From DASRAJ01 sp035638255 (GTDB lineage Bacteria; Bacteroidota; Bacteroidia; Chitinophagales; UBA10324), in assembly GCA_035638255.1 (NCBI GenBank), contig DASRAJ010000063.1:79578-143577 (forward strand): 64,000 nt of DNA, given 5' to 3'. Positions 1-8,136 of the stretch are shown one piece after another; position 1 is the stretch's first letter, and every line of letters begins with the position of its first letter. The translations under genes and the position numbers were made by a program. The notes beneath the pieces are model-generated. The model worked only from the letters and a program-made list of their open reading frames with translations, was not told the origin of the DNA and did not search any database.

Positions 1-192
1 GTTTACCTGGTTACGGCTTGCTTATCTCTTGATGTTAAAAAAAACACAGTTATAAATGTTACTGCTACAAAGTTGACACGATACGATACAGATTGCTATT
101 ACAGATCTATCAGCAACTCTTTTGATTCAAACGGAACTCCTTTTTATAAACTGTCAGAAGAAGAGACAAATAAAATAAATGCGATAAAGTAA
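1..192 (+). CDS. C-terminal fragment of an unknown protein (cut by window edge)
   Basis: Frame 1 is open from the first base to a TAA at 190-192 and encodes 63 residues ending in EEETNKINAIK. The start lies outside the window. The fragment is rich in Thr, Asn, Lys and Tyr and contains two cysteines (TACLSLD and TDCYYRS). No family is recognised. The 88 bp that follow before the next start hold nothing recognisable. It could also be the tail of a larger secreted protein; the fragment is too short to decide. Confidence 0.45.
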   Translation, partial: VYLVTACLSLDVKKNTVINVTATKLTRYDTDCYYRSISNSFDSNGTPFYKLSEEETNKINAIK

Positions 193-280
193 ATCCAATC
201 GCAACTTACTCTGCATGAGAACTAATACGAAATGAAAGCGAATATCTTCCGGTAATCTCCGGCACAATTATCTTAGCCGT

Positions 281-1447
281 GTGAATACGAACCTTTCATT
301 CAGCGACCTCATCATTCTCATTGGTGCAGTGCAGGGAATTTTTCTCTCCATTGTATTATGGAATCTGAAAAGCGGCAACAGGATTTCTCACCGGTGGCTC
401 GCATTCTTTTTATTTCTGTTTGCACTCAGCATGACTGGGTTTGTGCTTTGGGACAGCAAAATGATTTTGCAGGCGCATCATCTTTCCATGATCGTTGCCC
501 CCGCTGAAATTCTATTGGGTCCCGTATTCTTCTTCTACATACTCTCACTCACAAGAAAAAATTTTTCATTCCGGAAAATTGATTACCTGCATTTCATTCC
601 ATTCATCATCACCATTGCCTACTTTGTCCCGTTCTATTTTGAATCTCCGGAAGAAAAAATTCAATTCAACCTGCGGAGCTATGATCAGCTGCCGCCGCTG
701 TGGCAACGGTTCTCGGCTTTCTCGACTTTCTACAACATCATTTACATGCTGCTCGCCATGCTCCTGATCGAGCGGCACAGGCGAACGATCAAGCGTTATT
801 ATTCTGCCATTGACAAAATCAATCTTCGCTGGATTCAAATGTTGTTTGCATTTGTCGTGATTGGATTTGTATGCTGTGTGCTGCTCGGCATTGTCGGCTT
901 CAGGTTCGGGAATAACTTTTCAAATATTGTCTTCTCCGTCTGCATCTATGCATTTGGATATTATGGCATGAAGCAGAAAGAAATTTTTTCCGACTTCCGT
1001 GAAGAGGTTAAGACCGATGAGCCCGAACCGGTGGTGATTAAAGCTGAAGCCGTTGCTCAGAGGAAATATGAGAAGTCAGGGTTGAGTGAAGAAAAAGCAA
1101 CGCAACTGCTTTCACAGCTTGAAAATGTCATGACAGTTGAAAAACTTTTTCTCGACCCTGAACTGAATCTTCAGCAATTGTCCGATAAGCTTTCTGTTTC
1201 CATTCATCATGTTTCGCAGGTTTTGAATCAGTACAAGCAGCAAAACTTTTTCGATTATGTGAACCAGTTGCGGATTGAAGAATTCAAGAAACAACTTTTG
1301 AACCCTGACAAGCAGCATCTCTCTCTTCTTGGGCTTGCTTTCGAATGCGGATTCAATTCCAAAGCCGCTTTCAATGCTGTGTTTAAGAAACAAACAGGTA
1401 CAACTCCTTCGGCGTACCGCAACAGCTTGAAAGCAGAAATTGCCTGA
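281..1447 (+). CDS. Membrane-anchored AraC-family transcriptional regulator
   Basis: 388 residues. The first ~235 residues contain about seven hydrophobic segments (for example around 11-28, 40-58, 69-90, 100-118, 148-162, 187-206, 212-230). A charged linker follows, and a C-terminal AraC-type double helix-turn-helix runs from ~290 to 385, ending in the typical FNAVFKKQTGTTPSAYR recognition-helix signature. This architecture is common in Bacteroidota, where the membrane part probably senses an envelope signal and the HTH binds DNA. The start used is a GTG at 281; the first in-frame ATG would remove the first membrane segment. The next gene on the same strand is a membrane hydroxylase 121 bp downstream, a possible target or operon partner (inference). 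Confidence 0.85.
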   Translation: MNTNLSFSDLIILIGAVQGIFLSIVLWNLKSGNRISHRWLAFFLFLFALSMTGFVLWDSKMILQAHHLSMIVAPAEILLGPVFFFYILSLTRKNFSFRKIDYLHFIPFIITIAYFVPFYFESPEEKIQFNLRSYDQLPPLWQRFSAFSTFYNIIYMLLAMLLIERHRRTIKRYYSAIDKINLRWIQMLFAFVVIGFVCCVLLGIVGFRFGNNFSNIVFSVCIYAFGYYGMKQKEIFSDFREEVKTDEPEPVVIKAEAVAQRKYEKSGLSEEKATQLLSQLENVMTVEKLFLDPELNLQQLSDKLSVSIHHVSQVLNQYKQQNFFDYVNQLRIEEFKKQLLNPDKQHLSLLGLAFECGFNSKAAFNAVFKKQTGTTPSAYRNSLKAEIA

Positions 1448-1568
1448 TAATCAAGGCAAATTATTTCTCCCCGAGGAATCAGGACGTCCTGTCCATTCGG
1501 ATAAAGCGATACAGGCAGAACCGCACCGTTGCTTTGCATCGTAATTCTTCATCAAAAAATTTCCAATC

Positions 1569-2423
1569 ATGAACCACTTAATCGAAACACTCAACAACGT
1601 GCAGCCACTCATCATTATCGGAATGCTGCTTTTGCTTTGGACGGTTGAATCCTTCATTCCTTATTTCCACCACGCCGTTAACAGGAAGAAACACACCCTG
1701 AACAACCTACTCGCCACGCTCATCTCCTTTGTTGTGAACGGCGCGCTCGGTGTCGGGCTTTCATTTTGGATGACGTATGTGGCCGATCATCACTATGGTT
1801 TGCTGAACATGATTTCGTTGCCGCCAATTATTTCTCTCGTTGCGGGAATGCTGATGATTGATTTCTATGATTACTGGTTTCACACGGCAAGTCATAAGAT
1901 TCCTTTCATGTGGCGCTGGCATCGTGTCCATCACAGCGACACTGAACTGGACTCAACAAGCTCGCTCCGGTTTCATCCGTTTGATATTATCGCCCAGGCA
2001 ATTTCGTGGATACCGATGTTTTTTCTCCTCGGGATTTCATCGGCAAGCTTTGTCATTTACTTCACCTTTTATATCGCATTGATCTTTCTTCAGCATGCGA
2101 ACATTAAAATTCCAAGGTGGATTGACAAGTATGGAAGCTATATTTTCTCTACACCGGGCTGGCACAAAATGCATCACGCTGCTGATAAAAAAATTACGGA
2201 CACACACTATGGTGATGTCTTCACTTTCTGGGATCGTCTCTTCGGAACAGGCGGACCTATTGACATTAATAACATTGATTTCGGCATTGAATATTTCAGA
2301 ACGGAAAAAGAGCAGAGTGTGAAAAACCTGATGCTGATGCCCTTCAAACCTGTGAAGCCAAACCAGGCAGGCGCGAATGAAATTATTTCTTCAATGTCCA
2401 CGCAAGAGGCCCACTGGGGTTGA
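1569..2423 (+). CDS. Sterol desaturase / fatty acid hydroxylase family membrane di-iron enzyme
   Basis: 284 residues with hydrophobic segments near 15-33, 48-70, 83-100 and 138-170. The histidine clusters of the family are all visible: HTASH (~112-116), HRVHH (~124-128) and HKMHH (~209-213). They coordinate the di-iron centre in this integral-membrane oxygenase superfamily. The reaction is probably hydroxylation or desaturation of a lipid or isoprenoid chain; the substrate cannot be read from sequence. The 3' end runs 41 bp into the opposite-strand DUF3298 gene, so the two C-termini are encoded by the same DNA on opposite strands. Confidence 0.85.
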   Translation: MNHLIETLNNVQPLIIIGMLLLLWTVESFIPYFHHAVNRKKHTLNNLLATLISFVVNGALGVGLSFWMTYVADHHYGLLNMISLPPIISLVAGMLMIDFYDYWFHTASHKIPFMWRWHRVHHSDTELDSTSSLRFHPFDIIAQAISWIPMFFLLGISSASFVIYFTFYIALIFLQHANIKIPRWIDKYGSYIFSTPGWHKMHHAADKKITDTHYGDVFTFWDRLFGTGGPIDINNIDFGIEYFRTEKEQSVKNLMLMPFKPVKPNQAGANEIISSMSTQEAHWG

Positions 2424-3516
2424 TCCATTGTTGTAGTGAAGACCATGGGATGATTATCTCGATTGCGTGCGTAGAATTCGGAGCAATTTCATTTGGATTG
2501 TAGGTGAAGACAATTCCATTTTTCTGAATGAAAAAATTATCGCTGACTTCAAAACCTCCGTGAAGCTGAAGTCCTTTTTCTTCCAATTGCTGAAGCGAGC
2601 CTGCTTTGAACTTGCTCAACAGTCGGAGCTTAGCAAGTTCATTCAACGGATCGTGATAGCCGGGTTTGAATAACTCATCAAGCCCAAGTTGCATTCCGGT
2701 TTTCAAATCGAAAACCATGTCAATGTATTCCAGGCTCCGGTGAGATCCCCCGGTAATTTCCTCATTATAAATCTGGAGCGCGAGCAAATTATTTTCATTG
2801 AAGATCACATCGCACGTTTGAGATTTTTTCCACTGATAAAGTTGCGGAGATGCATTAATCCATTGTTCATTCTCTGCTGTATTTGCTTCCGCATACGCGG
2901 TATCAAAATCTTCCTTGTAGAAATAAGAATCGTCATCCATGTACTCAGTGGCGGCCTCTTTCAGGTCATCATCGTTCGCAGTCAGGTCAACGTCCGCCTG
3001 AAGCAATTCATCATTGATTAATTTCTTCGCTTGCAAATCGGATAATTGGATGATATAGCACAAAGAATAAAATGTTTTGCATCCAAGCTCATCGCCATTT
3101 TTATTTTTGTTCCACACATAATTGTATTGTTTGCTTATCACATTCAATACTGCACTGCCTTCTTGCTGAGTTACTTTCCATTCAAAGGGATATGATTTTT
3201 TTCCCGATGAATTCTGCCAGGTACCCTTAATCGCCGAATGGTCACCATTCATTTTTCCGGTGATGCTTCCGGTGATTGAATCATTCACCTCTTCTATCGC
3301 TGTGATATCAGAATTCTTGAGAGTTCCCCGCAGCAGCAGCGGATTCATCTCCTTCACATAATAATAGCTGCCGGAAAAAGTGGTGTCAATAATTTTTATA
3401 TCGGCAACAATCCCCGCTTTTCCAATGGTGCCGCTGAATTTTTTGATAACTCCTTCTTGTTGCGCATTGCCGGAAAAGCATTGCAGAATGAACAAAAGCA
3501 AAATTATGATTCGCAT
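2383..3516 (-). CDS. Secreted DUF3298 (RsiV-like) domain protein
   Basis: 377 residues from the ATG at 3516; a TTG two codons upstream is less likely. An N-terminal signal peptide ends near FSGNAQQ. The middle third resembles a DUF4163/PdaC-like region, and the C-terminal ~90 residues match DUF3298: a Leu-rich stretch, then GIVFTYNPNEIAPNSTHAIE and an IPWSSL segment. Proteins of this type are exported. In Firmicutes the domain occurs in anti-sigma factor RsiV (lysozyme binding) and in PdaC; in Bacteroidota the role is mostly unknown. Its 3' end overlaps the convergent hydroxylase gene by 41 bp. Confidence 0.75.
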   Translation of the reverse strand: MRIIILLLFILQCFSGNAQQEGVIKKFSGTIGKAGIVADIKIIDTTFSGSYYYVKEMNPLLLRGTLKNSDITAIEEVNDSITGSITGKMNGDHSAIKGTWQNSSGKKSYPFEWKVTQQEGSAVLNVISKQYNYVWNKNKNGDELGCKTFYSLCYIIQLSDLQAKKLINDELLQADVDLTANDDDLKEAATEYMDDDSYFYKEDFDTAYAEANTAENEQWINASPQLYQWKKSQTCDVIFNENNLLALQIYNEEITGGSHRSLEYIDMVFDLKTGMQLGLDELFKPGYHDPLNELAKLRLLSKFKAGSLQQLEEKGLQLHGGFEVSDNFFIQKNGIVFTYNPNEIAPNSTHAIEIIIPWSSLQQWINPSGPLAWTLKK

Positions 3517-3651
3517 AAACAAAATTTTTCAGTCCGGGAGGACTCCTTTTGAGAGGGAAAATAGCCTTTTTGCGAAAGAAAGAAAATAATTGTTTTGACG
3601 AAAGAAAATTTTTAAGAACGCTTTTCATTTCACAATTAACTTTTTACTTTC

Positions 3652-4233
3652 ATGCTCCCAAAAAATTTTATGCCGAGGTCTCCCAAAGAAATGTATGCAG
3701 CCATAGTGAAGAATCTCCCGAAGAACACCGGCAAAACTTTAGAACAGTGGATGGATCTGGTAAAAAGGAAAGGACCGGAAGAGAGAAAGGAACAAGTTGA
3801 CTGGCTCAAGATCAAACACAATCTTGGTAACGGACAGGCAAAGACCATTGTGAAGATGATGCATGAAGGGCTTGCGGATTATGATGAAGAAGAACTAATG
3901 AAGAAGCATTTCAATAATGGTAAAGATTATCAGAAGCCGATTTTTGAGAAGCTGGTTTCTGCGGTGAGAAAATTCGGGAAGCAAAATATCGCGGTAAATA
4001 AAACCTATCTCTCTCTGATCAGGAATCAGCAATTTGCCCTGGTGAAAACTACAAAAGAAGGACTGGTGGTTGGTGTTCATGGATCTGCGGTGCGTTCAGC
4101 GAAGAGCAAGGATTTTGTTCCTTCCAAAAATCTGGGCAGCGAGAAGATCACTCACAAAATTGTGTTGAACGATGTGAGTGATGTGACGGATAGTGTGATG
4201 AAGGTGCTCAGGGCGAGTTATGATAAATGTTAG
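3652..4233 (+). CDS. DUF4287 and DUF5655 domain protein
   Basis: 193 residues, no signal peptide, very basic. The N-terminal ~75 residues (MYAAIVKNLPKNTGKTLEQW onward) fit DUF4287; the C-terminal half (FEKLVSAVRKFGKQ to about residue 190) fits DUF5655. The two domains are often found together in small cytoplasmic bacterial proteins of unknown function. The start at 3652 gives MLPKNFMPRSPKEMY; the ATG six codons later is an equally plausible start. It is divergent from the DUF3298 gene with a 135-bp gap. A short TAGGCAA repeat follows the stop codon. Confidence 0.75.
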   Translation: MLPKNFMPRSPKEMYAAIVKNLPKNTGKTLEQWMDLVKRKGPEERKEQVDWLKIKHNLGNGQAKTIVKMMHEGLADYDEEELMKKHFNNGKDYQKPIFEKLVSAVRKFGKQNIAVNKTYLSLIRNQQFALVKTTKEGLVVGVHGSAVRSAKSKDFVPSKNLGSEKITHKIVLNDVSDVTDSVMKVLRASYDKC

Positions 4234-4255
4234 TAGGCAATAGGCAATAGGCAAA
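4234..4255. repeat. Short direct repeat, unit TAGGCAA
   Basis: About three tandem TAGGCAA-type units directly follow a stop codon in the gap between two convergent genes. It belongs to the class of short-period degenerate repeats found at several gene edges in this window. Confidence 0.6.
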
Positions 4256-4282
4256 AAGTAAATCTCTCTTAAATCTAAATTC

Positions 4283-5182
4283 CTAAGTCTGAACGAGCTT
4301 CACCTTCTCTCCCACTTCTAATTTCCATTCTTCACCAATCACAAGTGCTCTGTTATCGGGTTCATGTCCGGCAGGAAATCCGAAACAGACAGGAAAATCA
4401 AATTCGTTGACATGTTCTGCAATGATTTCATACGCTGTTTTTCCAAAGGGATTTGATTCGTCTTTGTTCTTCATGTCAGTAAAATGACCAACAATCAAGC
4501 CCGCTAAGTTTTCAAGTTTTCCCGAGCGCTTCAAGGTCATCATCATTCGATCTACGTGATAAAGATGCTCGTCAATGTCTTCCATGAAAAGAATTTTGCC
4601 TGTTGTGTCAACATCAGATGGTGTTCCGTTTAATGAATACAACAGCGACAGGTTTCCTCCGCATAGAATTCCTTTTCCCTCTCCTCTCCTGTTGAAATCG
4701 TGAGCAGAAATTTCATAGCTCAACTTTTCCCTGAACAAAATTTTTCTCAGCGATTCAATGGATTCAAAAGTTGCCGTCGAAAAATTTATTCCCATAATCG
4801 AGTACACAGAAGGAATGTTGTACACTGAAAGCAAATGAGAATGAATCACGGTGATATCACTGAAGCCGCAGAGCCATTTCGGCTTCTTCAGAAATTTTCT
4901 CCAGTCAATGTCATCAATGATGCGAACTGTTCCATAACCACCGCGCGCAAAAAGAATTGCTTTGATGGAATTATCATCAAGCATGTTTTGCAAGTCTTCT
5001 TTGCGGACCTCATCATCACCGGCAAATTGAAAATGTTCGGCGCCAATTGTTTTTCCAATGACAACTTCTAATCCCCACTTATTTATTATTTCAATAGCTG
5101 CTTGAATTTCTGCAAGTGAAATTTTTCTTGCGGTGGAAACAATTCCAATTTTATCGCCTGCATTTATCGCCGAAGGTCTCAT
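4283..5182 (-). CDS. LD-carboxypeptidase, peptidase family S66
   Basis: 299 residues from the ATG at 5182 (MRPSAINAGDKIGIVS); an in-frame TTG at 5227 would overlap the metG start and is rejected. Family S66 enzymes cleave the L,D bond of the terminal D-Ala in tetrapeptide muropeptides during murein recycling; MccF-type members are immunity enzymes. Visible signatures are the FARGGYG strand, the nucleophile Ser in GFSDIT (~107), the catalytic Glu in FMEDIDEH (~200) and the His in FPAGHEPDN (~272). There is no signal peptide, so it is cytoplasmic. It is divergent from metG with a 44-bp gap that must hold both promoters. Confidence 0.88.
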   Translation of the reverse strand: MRPSAINAGDKIGIVSTARKISLAEIQAAIEIINKWGLEVVIGKTIGAEHFQFAGDDEVRKEDLQNMLDDNSIKAILFARGGYGTVRIIDDIDWRKFLKKPKWLCGFSDITVIHSHLLSVYNIPSVYSIMGINFSTATFESIESLRKILFREKLSYEISAHDFNRRGEGKGILCGGNLSLLYSLNGTPSDVDTTGKILFMEDIDEHLYHVDRMMMTLKRSGKLENLAGLIVGHFTDMKNKDESNPFGKTAYEIIAEHVNEFDFPVCFGFPAGHEPDNRALVIGEEWKLEVGEKVKLVQT

Positions 5183-5226
5183 CGCTTGAATATTATCTTT
5201 GCGCCCAAGTTGCGAATTAGTTTCCA

Positions 5227-7383
5227 ATGAAAAATTTTAAACGATATACTGTCACTGCTGCGCTACCTTATGCCAATGGCGGCATTCACCTCGGTCATCT
5301 CGCGGGGGCCTATCTTCCTGCAGACATTTATGTTCGCTACAGGAGATTGAAAGGGGATGATGTGCTTTTCATTTGCGGAAGTGATGAGCATGGTGTTCCT
5401 ATCACGCTTGGTGCAAGAAAAGAAGGCATCTCTCCGCAGCAATTCGTTGACAAGTATCATGAACTGATGAAGAGTTCCTTTGCTGAGTTTGGAATTTCAT
5501 TCGATATCTATTCCCGGACTTCCAACAAAATTCACCACGAGACGGCCCAGGAAATTTTTCTTGATCTCTACACGAAAAATATTTTTACTGAAGAAACTTC
5601 ACTGCAGTATTATGATGAGAAGGAGAAGATGTTTTTGGCTGATCGCTACATACAAGGCACCTGTCCGAATTGCGGATATGAGAAAGCGTACGGTGATCAG
5701 TGCGAGCGTTGTGGCACATCTCTTTCACCCAAAGATTTGATTAATCCTGTTTCAGTTCTCAGCGGAAATGCTCCGGTAATGAAAGAAACAAAGCACTGGT
5801 ATTTGCCATTGCAGAATTATGAGCCGTGGCTGCGTGAATGGATTTTAAAAGAACATAAAGATGATCCCGAAAATGTCGGGACGGGATGGAAAACGAATGT
5901 GTATGGTCAATGCAAATCCTGGCTCGATAACGGTCTGCAACCGCGTGCCATGACGAGAGATTTGGAATGGGGAGTGAAAGTTCCGCTACCAAACACGGAA
6001 GGAAAAGTTTTGTACGTATGGTTTGATGCGCCAATTGGTTATATCTCCGCAACGAAGGAATTCTTCAAGTATCAAGAATCAAGAAACAAGAATCAAGTCG
6101 AGAGCCATTCACCATCTTGGGAAGACTATTGGAAAAGCCCTGACACCAAGCTGCTCCACTTCATCGGCAAAGACAATATCGTTTTTCATTGCATCATCTT
6201 TCCTGCGATTCTTCACGCGCATGGTGAATACATTGTTCCCGATAATGTTCCGGCTATGGAGTTCTTGAATTTAGAAGGAGAAAAACTTTCTACCTCACGA
6301 AACTGGGCGGTATGGCTGCATGAGTATCTGAAAGATTTTCCCGGGAAGCAGGATGAGTTGCGATACGTGCTCACTTCCATTCTTCCGGAAACATCAGACA
6401 GCGATTTTTCATGGAAAGATTTTCAGGCACGTATAAATAATGAGTTAGCCGATAACCTCGGCAATTTTGTGAACCGTACGCTGGTGCTTGCACGCAACTA
6501 CTGCGACAACAAAGTTCCGCAGCACGGTTCAGCGAATGATTCTGATCGCATTTGTATTGAAGCAATGAAGCAAGCTCCTGAGTTGATTAGCGCAGCCCTT
6601 GAGGATTATCAATTCCGGGAAGCCTTGACAGAGCTGATGAACTTAGCCCGGGTTGGAAATAAATATCTCGCCGACAATGAGCCCTGGAAACTCATCAAGA
6701 CCGACGAGGTGAGAGTGAAAACAATTCTTTATGTAGCTCTTGAAATCACCACGTACCTCGCAGCACTGTCAGAACCATTTCTTCCCAATACCTCAGCAAA
6801 AATTTTTTCCATGCTGAATTTGCAGAAGAGAACCTGGGATGAAATGAAGGGAAAGATTCTTGAACCCGGTCATCAGCTCGGTGATGCAAAATTATTATTC
6901 GAGAAAATTGAAGATGAGCAGGTGCAGTTCCAGGTTGATAAGCTTCACTCTACGAAAGACGATTTACGTAATACGACTAAAGAAAACCGGAGTCAATCCG
7001 GCCTGTCCCGGTCTTCACGGGAATCTCCAAACCCGATCTTAGAGTCTACAGGAAAATCCGAAATTACCTACGATGATTTTTCAAAACTCGAATTGAAAGT
7101 GGGAACGATTGAAGCAGCAGAGAAGGTGAAGAAGGCGGATAAGCTCCTTCAGCTGACCATAAATCTCGGTGATGAAGTTCGCACGGTTGTTTCAGGAATT
7201 GCAGAACATTATTCTCCCGAAAATATTATTGGTCAGCAAGTGTGTATGGTTGCCAATCTTGCTCCGCGAAAAATAAAAGGTATCGAATCGAAGGGAATGA
7301 TTTTGATGGCGGAAGATGAAAATGGAAAATTGAAGTTTGTGATGCCATCAGAAAAAATCTCAGATGGAAGCAAAATTTCTTAA
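5227..7383 (+). CDS. metG: Methionyl-tRNA synthetase with C-terminal tRNA-binding domain
   Basis: 718 residues; charges tRNA-Met with methionine in the cytoplasm. The class I signatures are present: HLGH at 21-24 and KLSTS (KMSKS motif) near 353. A zinc knuckle (CPNCG, CERCG, ~143-161) and an anticodon-binding helical domain are also visible. Residues ~613-718 are an EMAPII/Trbp111-like tRNA-binding domain (KLELKVGTIEAAEKV), as in many Bacteroidota MetG proteins. Two oddities stand out: a polar ~15-residue insert at about 281-297 encoded by an intergenic-type repeat, and an atypical Ser/Arg/Asn-rich linker at ~572-611. The frame is intact, so the gene is probably functional. Confidence 0.96.
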   Translation: MKNFKRYTVTAALPYANGGIHLGHLAGAYLPADIYVRYRRLKGDDVLFICGSDEHGVPITLGARKEGISPQQFVDKYHELMKSSFAEFGISFDIYSRTSNKIHHETAQEIFLDLYTKNIFTEETSLQYYDEKEKMFLADRYIQGTCPNCGYEKAYGDQCERCGTSLSPKDLINPVSVLSGNAPVMKETKHWYLPLQNYEPWLREWILKEHKDDPENVGTGWKTNVYGQCKSWLDNGLQPRAMTRDLEWGVKVPLPNTEGKVLYVWFDAPIGYISATKEFFKYQESRNKNQVESHSPSWEDYWKSPDTKLLHFIGKDNIVFHCIIFPAILHAHGEYIVPDNVPAMEFLNLEGEKLSTSRNWAVWLHEYLKDFPGKQDELRYVLTSILPETSDSDFSWKDFQARINNELADNLGNFVNRTLVLARNYCDNKVPQHGSANDSDRICIEAMKQAPELISAALEDYQFREALTELMNLARVGNKYLADNEPWKLIKTDEVRVKTILYVALEITTYLAALSEPFLPNTSAKIFSMLNLQKRTWDEMKGKILEPGHQLGDAKLLFEKIEDEQVQFQVDKLHSTKDDLRNTTKENRSQSGLSRSSRESPNPILESTGKSEITYDDFSKLELKVGTIEAAEKVKKADKLLQLTINLGDEVRTVVSGIAEHYSPENIIGQQVCMVANLAPRKIKGIESKGMILMAEDENGKLKFVMPSEKISDGSKIS
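6067..6100 (+). repeat. Short-period repeat embedded in frame in metG
   Basis: The tract consists of CAAGAATCAAG-type units. Its first 16 bases, AAGTATCAAGAATCAA (6067-6082), recur exactly at 27845-27860 in an intergenic repeat. Here it is translated as part of a polar insert (KYQESRNKNQ). Confidence 0.6.
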
Positions 7384-7417
7384 TCAGCTATCACGCGCGT
7401 GGTAATTTTATTCAGGT

Positions 7418-7831
7418 TCAGAAATGCCGTATCTCTTCAAACTCATATGCACTCACGACGTTCACGGTAGGAAAAGAAATTTGTTTGAGCACATCAAAAT
7501 GACGGTCGTGAGTGATCAGATAATCTGCAGCAGATGAGATTGCACAGTCAGCAAACTTATTGTCCGTAGGATCTTGGCTGATTAAGTTCCATTTGAAGAA
7601 GGGCTCATGTTGAATTACGTTCGGAGCTTCATCAAGGATGAGAATAAATTCAATAACAGTTGCAGCGCTATAACGGAACGCAATCTGCTCTTCATATTCT
7701 AATTTAATTTCAGTGCTTACGATCAGCTGAAATTCTCCTGCCAGAAAACTTTTGTAGAGCCAATGCAAATCGCTACGCGGGCTGAGTGCCACCATCATCA
7801 CATTGGTGTCAATAACTACTGATAGAATCAT
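7418..7831 (-). CDS. PIN-domain toxin (putative ribonuclease, VapC-like)
   Basis: 137 residues, a complete PIN domain of the PRK-type 'putative toxin-antitoxin system toxin component, PIN family'. The acidic Mg-binding residues are visible: Asp in VVIDTN (~8), Glu in TEIKLEYEE (~44), Asp in PTDNKFAD (~93-97) and Asp in ITHDRHFD (~112). Such toxins cleave RNA when freed from their partner antitoxin. The start codon overlaps the end of the upstream 70-residue gene by 4 bp (ATGA), which is typical for toxin-antitoxin operons. It is convergent with metG. Confidence 0.85.
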   Translation of the reverse strand: MILSVVIDTNVMMVALSPRSDLHWLYKSFLAGEFQLIVSTEIKLEYEEQIAFRYSAATVIEFILILDEAPNVIQHEPFFKWNLISQDPTDNKFADCAISSAADYLITHDRHFDVLKQISFPTVNVVSAYEFEEIRHF

Positions 7832-8040
7832 TGAGCCGGATCATTGAGCCAATTGTCAAAATCCTTTTGCGTATATTTTTTTTGCTCGCTAATACGGTCA
7901 ATTTTTCGGGTGAGTTTTTCAGAAAGATGTTTTACCAAAAGAGATTTGATCTCCCTTAAATCGTCCTCACTCAATGGCTGAGAAAAAAGTTTGAGGATTT
8001 CCAATTGAGTTTTATTCAAAGGCATTTTTACTTCACTCAT
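7828..8040 (-). CDS. Putative antitoxin of the PIN toxin
   Basis: 70 residues, charged and mostly helical by eye, with no recognised DNA-binding fold. It lies immediately upstream of and overlaps the PIN toxin gene by 4 bp, and its size suits an antitoxin. The C-terminal half (ISEQKKYTQKDFDNWLND) is the likely toxin-wrapping tail. The functional call rests on gene order and size rather than on a family match. Confidence 0.65.
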   Translation of the reverse strand: MSEVKMPLNKTQLEILKLFSQPLSEDDLREIKSLLVKHLSEKLTRKIDRISEQKKYTQKDFDNWLNDPAQ

Positions 8041-8136
8041 CGCTCAATGTTTTTACAAAAATAGTTTCAATTTTTGATTGGTAAAATTGCTCTCCCCCAA
8101 GGCCCAAGGACTCAATTAAAAAGATTTATGTTTTTT

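Noticed and set aside
4283..5227. Longer LD-carboxypeptidase starting at TTG 5227
   Set aside because: It would overlap the metG start codon, and the family N-terminus aligns with the ATG at 5182.
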